Shown one piece after another: positions 60,966 through 64,000 of a stretch of DNA of 64,000 nt (position 1 is the stretch's first letter; every line of letters begins with the position of its first letter). The notes beneath the pieces are model-generated. The model worked only from the letters and a program-made list of their open reading frames with translations, was not told the DNA's origin and did not search any database. A program made the position numbers and the translations under genes. The stretch is from Ruminococcus sp. (GTDB lineage Bacteria; Bacillota; Clostridia; Oscillospirales; Ruminococcaceae), in assembly GCA_016288815.1 (NCBI GenBank), contig JAEELF010000042.1, positions 1-64,000 on the forward strand. The letters run 5' to 3'.

Positions 60966-63900
60966 ATGGAACACAAAAGCCTGGGAAGCAGGCTGCTGTC
61001 AGGCTCGCTCTCAGCGATGATCGCCGTAATGAGCCTGTCTGGCAGTATCACAGCGAACGCTGCAAAGCAGAAATTCAAACAGACTCTGCAGTCAGCAACG
61101 TTCAGCTGCAAGCCGCTGATAGCGGCAGGAGCACCGTCTTCCGCACCGAAGATAACCTGCTCCGACGCTTATAACCCGTCTTTACAGGACGACCTCATCG
61201 TCACAGATGCACACTGGGTCTCGGACACTGACCCGACATGGACTATGGGCGACGATTTCGTTGCGGGAGAAGACTACAACATCGTATTCACTGTCTCCCT
61301 CGACGCGCACACCGACTCCGGTTACTTCAACGATATCGATGAGGATGCAGTGTTCACATGGAGCGACGGTCCCGTGGAGTGCTCGATAGTTTCGAGCGAG
61401 ATACTCATTGATCCCGATACGACTTTAACTACCGGGTATGTGCTCCAGCTTGAGCCGCAGATGATATACACTGCTGTGGATCAGGCTCCTCAGAAGGTTA
61501 AGGACCTTGATTTTGTATACAGATACCGCGAGGGCGAGGATCTCACCCTCAGGTTTGAAGCATACGGCGCTGATGTCAAGTACCAGTGGTACGAGTATGA
61601 CATTGCAACATTTGAAAACAAGGGCGAGATCGGTGAACCGAACACTACAGGTGAACTGACCCTCACCGGACTTACAGATGATGATTCCGCAAGAGCCTTC
61701 TTCTGCAAGGCATACAATAATTTTGGCTCGGTAACTTCAACTTCGGGTCTGGGTATCATAAGCTCGTGGATGCACCTCGACGGCGTTGAGCCTATCGTTG
61801 ACGTGAACATTTCCGGATTTACGGCTGGCTCGTCGTACTCGGATTCATCAGTTTCCGTGACCGCAAACGGCTCGATGAACCTCGTTCCGGTAAAGTATGA
61901 GGTCATCAACAAGGAGACACCTGATGTCCCGCTCAAAGACGGAGATACTATCCTCGGCTCTTCGGATTATACTGCAAGAGTGTATCTGGGCTACCCCGAT
62001 TCCGTTGACCCCGAAGACGACCCCGCACTGCTCACTGAGGCTAAGCTCAACGGCGTGATGACACCCTTCACGGAGTCTCATGCAACCTCCGAGGGACTCG
62101 GCTACAACTACGTCCTCGAGTATGATTTTTCAGTGGACGACGTTATAGTGGAGACCTACAGCGGTATCCTCAGATTTGAGATAAGCCTTTCGAGGGGCGA
62201 AGCTTATGTTTCCGAGCTCATGACGCCCGCAGACGAGGATTGTCATTACTCTGAATATACATATTCGCTCTTGCTTGCCAATCTCGGGATCAATGGCAAG
62301 GTCACATACAGCGGCAAGGATTACCCTGTAGTTGGTGTCAAGGACGGCGTATTCAAGGACGTTGAGGGCTTAAATACTGTTGAGTTCTGCAATGTCATCA
62401 GAAAGGACGCCGAGACCGGCGAGATAACTATCCTCGCTGAGAATCAGCTCAGATTCATCGGTGACAAAGCTTTTGAACACTGCCCGAACCTTACCACGGT
62501 AGTATTCGACAGCCCGACAAAGCTCGAGTCTATCGGTAAAGACGCATTCAACGAGTGCGTAAATCTCGAGAATATAGGTTGGATAAATGAGGACGGCAAC
62601 TATATGCTCCCTTCAACTCTGAAGGAGATAAAGGACTTTGCGTTCCGCCAGTGTTATGGTCTGACAAAGATATGGATCAACGATAAGGATAACTCCAGTC
62701 AGCTTGAAACTATCGGGCCTGATGCATTTATCGGCTGTAAAAACCTTGTTGGCGTTGGATACAGCTATATTGACGGAGATCTTGCGATGCCAAGCAGCGT
62801 CAAGACTATCGGAAAATATGCATTCTCCGGATGTACGGCCCTGAAACAGGTGGAATTCTGGGGAAATAGCCAGCTTGAGACTATTGGTGATGAGGCATTT
62901 GAGGATTGTACTAATCTGCAGTTCTTCGGCTACGCGAACAGCGGTTGGTTTATGCCTGCCAATGTAAAGACGATCGGTTCTCATGCATTTGAAAACACCA
63001 GGCTTTATATAGCCGAGACTGATTGGCTCAGCAGGGCTGATAAACTTGAAACGATCGGCTCTTGTGCTTTTGGTGGCTGCACGAGCATAAGAAAGCTGAT
63101 CCTGCCGGCATCAGTAACGGAGATCGGTTCCTCTGCTTTTTCCGGTTCAGGTCTCTTAAATCTCACTATCTATGGTACACCGAAAATAGACGATTACATA
63201 GTCGCCAATTGCGAGCACCTCAAGGAGCTTACTCTGAGCGGTCTCAGCACCTATGACCAGAAGGCGTTAAGCCATCTCACAAACGAACTGAATCTGACAA
63301 TACTAGACGGCACGAACAGTTCTTTCGCTGAGGCTGTCAAGTATTCCAACGTGTGCAATAAGCACGTCAGATTCGCTGTTTCTCCCGCTTCTGAAACAGG
63401 TACGGTCGAGATATGCGACGAGCTGTTCAGTGAACAGCCGACTGTACTGAGCGTGGACTTCGGCGGCGTTGTAAGCAAGGTCGGCTACAATGCCTTCAAG
63501 GGCACCTCAATAACTGAGGTCACGCTCCCTGAGTACACTGACGCTGACGGAAACGCTCTTCCGGCCGAGCTCGGTATCGGCGCTTTCCGCGACTGTGAAC
63601 TGCTCACATATGTCCATATGCCTGATTCATATAAAGTTATCCCTGATCTGCTGTTCGCAAACGCTGTAAAGCTTGAGACTGTTAACAGCAATGCTCAGCT
63701 GATAAGTATCGGTGATCAGGCATTCTATAATGCATATTGCATGAAGGGATTTACTATCCCGGATACGGTACAGAATATCGGAAGCCAGGCATTTGTACGC
63801 TGCTATTACCTTGAGTCGTCTATCCCGTCTTCACTTGTTTCTGTCGGAGACTATGCGTTCCAGAATTGTTCTCGTATTACCAGCGCCGAGTTATCTGACA

Positions 63901-64000
63901 ACGTTTCTTTTGTCGGAAACGGTGTGTTCAGCACTTGCAGAAGGCTGGAAACTGCTAGACTTCCTTTTGGGCTCGAATCTGTTCCCGATGAGATCTTCTC
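60966..64000 (+). CDS. Secreted BspA-type leucine-rich-repeat protein (partial, runs off right edge)
   Basis: Over 1011 codons, open to the end of the window. Signal peptide MEHKSLGSRLLSGS...SGSITANAA (about 1-33). The first ~450 residues are beta-type surface domains (an Ig-like part near YQWYEYDIATFENKGEIG). From about residue 480 come LRR_5 repeats of the Treponema/Bacteroides BspA kind, each with a variant of LETIGDEAFEDCTNLQ, KTIGKYAFSGCTALKQVEFW or VTEIGSSAFSG. AAGGAGG precedes the ATG. Such proteins bind host or plant surfaces or other bacteria. A C-terminal dockerin is likely given the neighbourhood but lies outside the window. Confidence 0.9.
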   Translation, partial: MEHKSLGSRLLSGSLSAMIAVMSLSGSITANAAKQKFKQTLQSATFSCKPLIAAGAPSSAPKITCSDAYNPSLQDDLIVTDAHWVSDTDPTWTMGDDFVAGEDYNIVFTVSLDAHTDSGYFNDIDEDAVFTWSDGPVECSIVSSEILIDPDTTLTTGYVLQLEPQMIYTAVDQAPQKVKDLDFVYRYREGEDLTLRFEAYGADVKYQWYEYDIATFENKGEIGEPNTTGELTLTGLTDDDSARAFFCKAYNNFGSVTSTSGLGIISSWMHLDGVEPIVDVNISGFTAGSSYSDSSVSVTANGSMNLVPVKYEVINKETPDVPLKDGDTILGSSDYTARVYLGYPDSVDPEDDPALLTEAKLNGVMTPFTESHATSEGLGYNYVLEYDFSVDDVIVETYSGILRFEISLSRGEAYVSELMTPADEDCHYSEYTYSLLLANLGINGKVTYSGKDYPVVGVKDGVFKDVEGLNTVEFCNVIRKDAETGEITILAENQLRFIGDKAFEHCPNLTTVVFDSPTKLESIGKDAFNECVNLENIGWINEDGNYMLPSTLKEIKDFAFRQCYGLTKIWINDKDNSSQLETIGPDAFIGCKNLVGVGYSYIDGDLAMPSSVKTIGKYAFSGCTALKQVEFWGNSQLETIGDEAFEDCTNLQFFGYANSGWFMPANVKTIGSHAFENTRLYIAETDWLSRADKLETIGSCAFGGCTSIRKLILPASVTEIGSSAFSGSGLLNLTIYGTPKIDDYIVANCEHLKELTLSGLSTYDQKALSHLTNELNLTILDGTNSSFAEAVKYSNVCNKHVRFAVSPASETGTVEICDELFSEQPTVLSVDFGGVVSKVGYNAFKGTSITEVTLPEYTDADGNALPAELGIGAFRDCELLTYVHMPDSYKVIPDLLFANAVKLETVNSNAQLISIGDQAFYNAYCMKGFTIPDTVQNIGSQAFVRCYYLESSIPSSLVSVGDYAFQNCSRITSAELSDNVSFVGNGVFSTCRRLETARLPFGLESVPDEIF

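Overview
The window looks like chromosomal DNA of a fibre-degrading gut or rumen Firmicute close to Ruminococcus. The evidence is five intact dockerin-bearing secreted proteins plus a broken one, Thr/Lys linkers, an exo-galactanase-like GH43 and a PL10-CE8 pectinase, consensus sigma-A promoters (TTGACA-N17-TATAAT) and strong Shine-Dalgarno sites. Assignment to genus is inference from gene content.

Layout. 1-3.5 kb is a gene graveyard: the end of an AraC regulator, a GH18-dockerin pseudogene with an internal deletion, the 3' half of a tRNA-Leu(UAG) that resembles an integration scar, and a NERD plus DUF262/DUF1524 pair fused by a deletion, between 24-bp inverted repeats. 4.1-7.2 kb is a K+/Mg2+ transport operon (ktrB-ktrA-corA). 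7.3-9.8 kb has a small membrane protein, a truncated receiver-HTH protein and a membrane diguanylate cyclase. 10-13.9 kb has a solute-binding lipoprotein behind a 16-residue leader peptide, a GH18-dockerin protein and serine acetyltransferase. 14.2-27.9 kb is the cellulosome-type block: CotH-dockerin, GH43-dockerin and a 2562-residue GLUG/MBG/Thr-rich/dockerin protein, with a small TfoX-like gene between.

28-34.4 kb holds an ABC ATPase and permease behind a second copy of the leader peptide, then a methyltransferase-mccB-mccA operon preceded by a cysteine-rich leader peptide and an intrinsic terminator, then a LysR regulator. 34.5-42.3 kb has a four-subunit 2-oxoacid:ferredoxin oxidoreductase, a phenylacetate-CoA ligase-like enzyme, an aminotransferase, luxS, and nifS-nifU. 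42.5-49.3 kb (minus strand) has PL10-CE8-dockerin and a pyrG-dapF-dapL operon. 49.7-60.8 kb is a glutamine/nitrogen operon gltB-gltD-glnA-ANTAR regulator-purF-asnB. 61 kb to the end is a BspA-type leucine-rich-repeat secreted protein that runs off the window.

How it fits together. Sulfur: serine acetyltransferase, mccA, mccB, luxS and nifS form a methionine-to-cysteine and sulfur-trafficking set, and the cysteine-rich leader peptide suggests control by Cys-tRNA supply. Four promoters (10.0, 28.0, 34.4, 37.4 kb) share TTGGAC-N18-TATRAT with a CTAT-N8-ATA box at a fixed distance, defining a probable LysR regulon that ties the ABC transporter to the oxidoreductase and the acyl-CoA ligase. Nitrogen: an ANTAR RNA-binding regulator sits inside an operon whose leader carries a terminator overlapped by a small hexaloop hairpin, and the divergent pyrG leader has the same arrangement. 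The leader-peptide and leader-RNA systems are the most interesting content.
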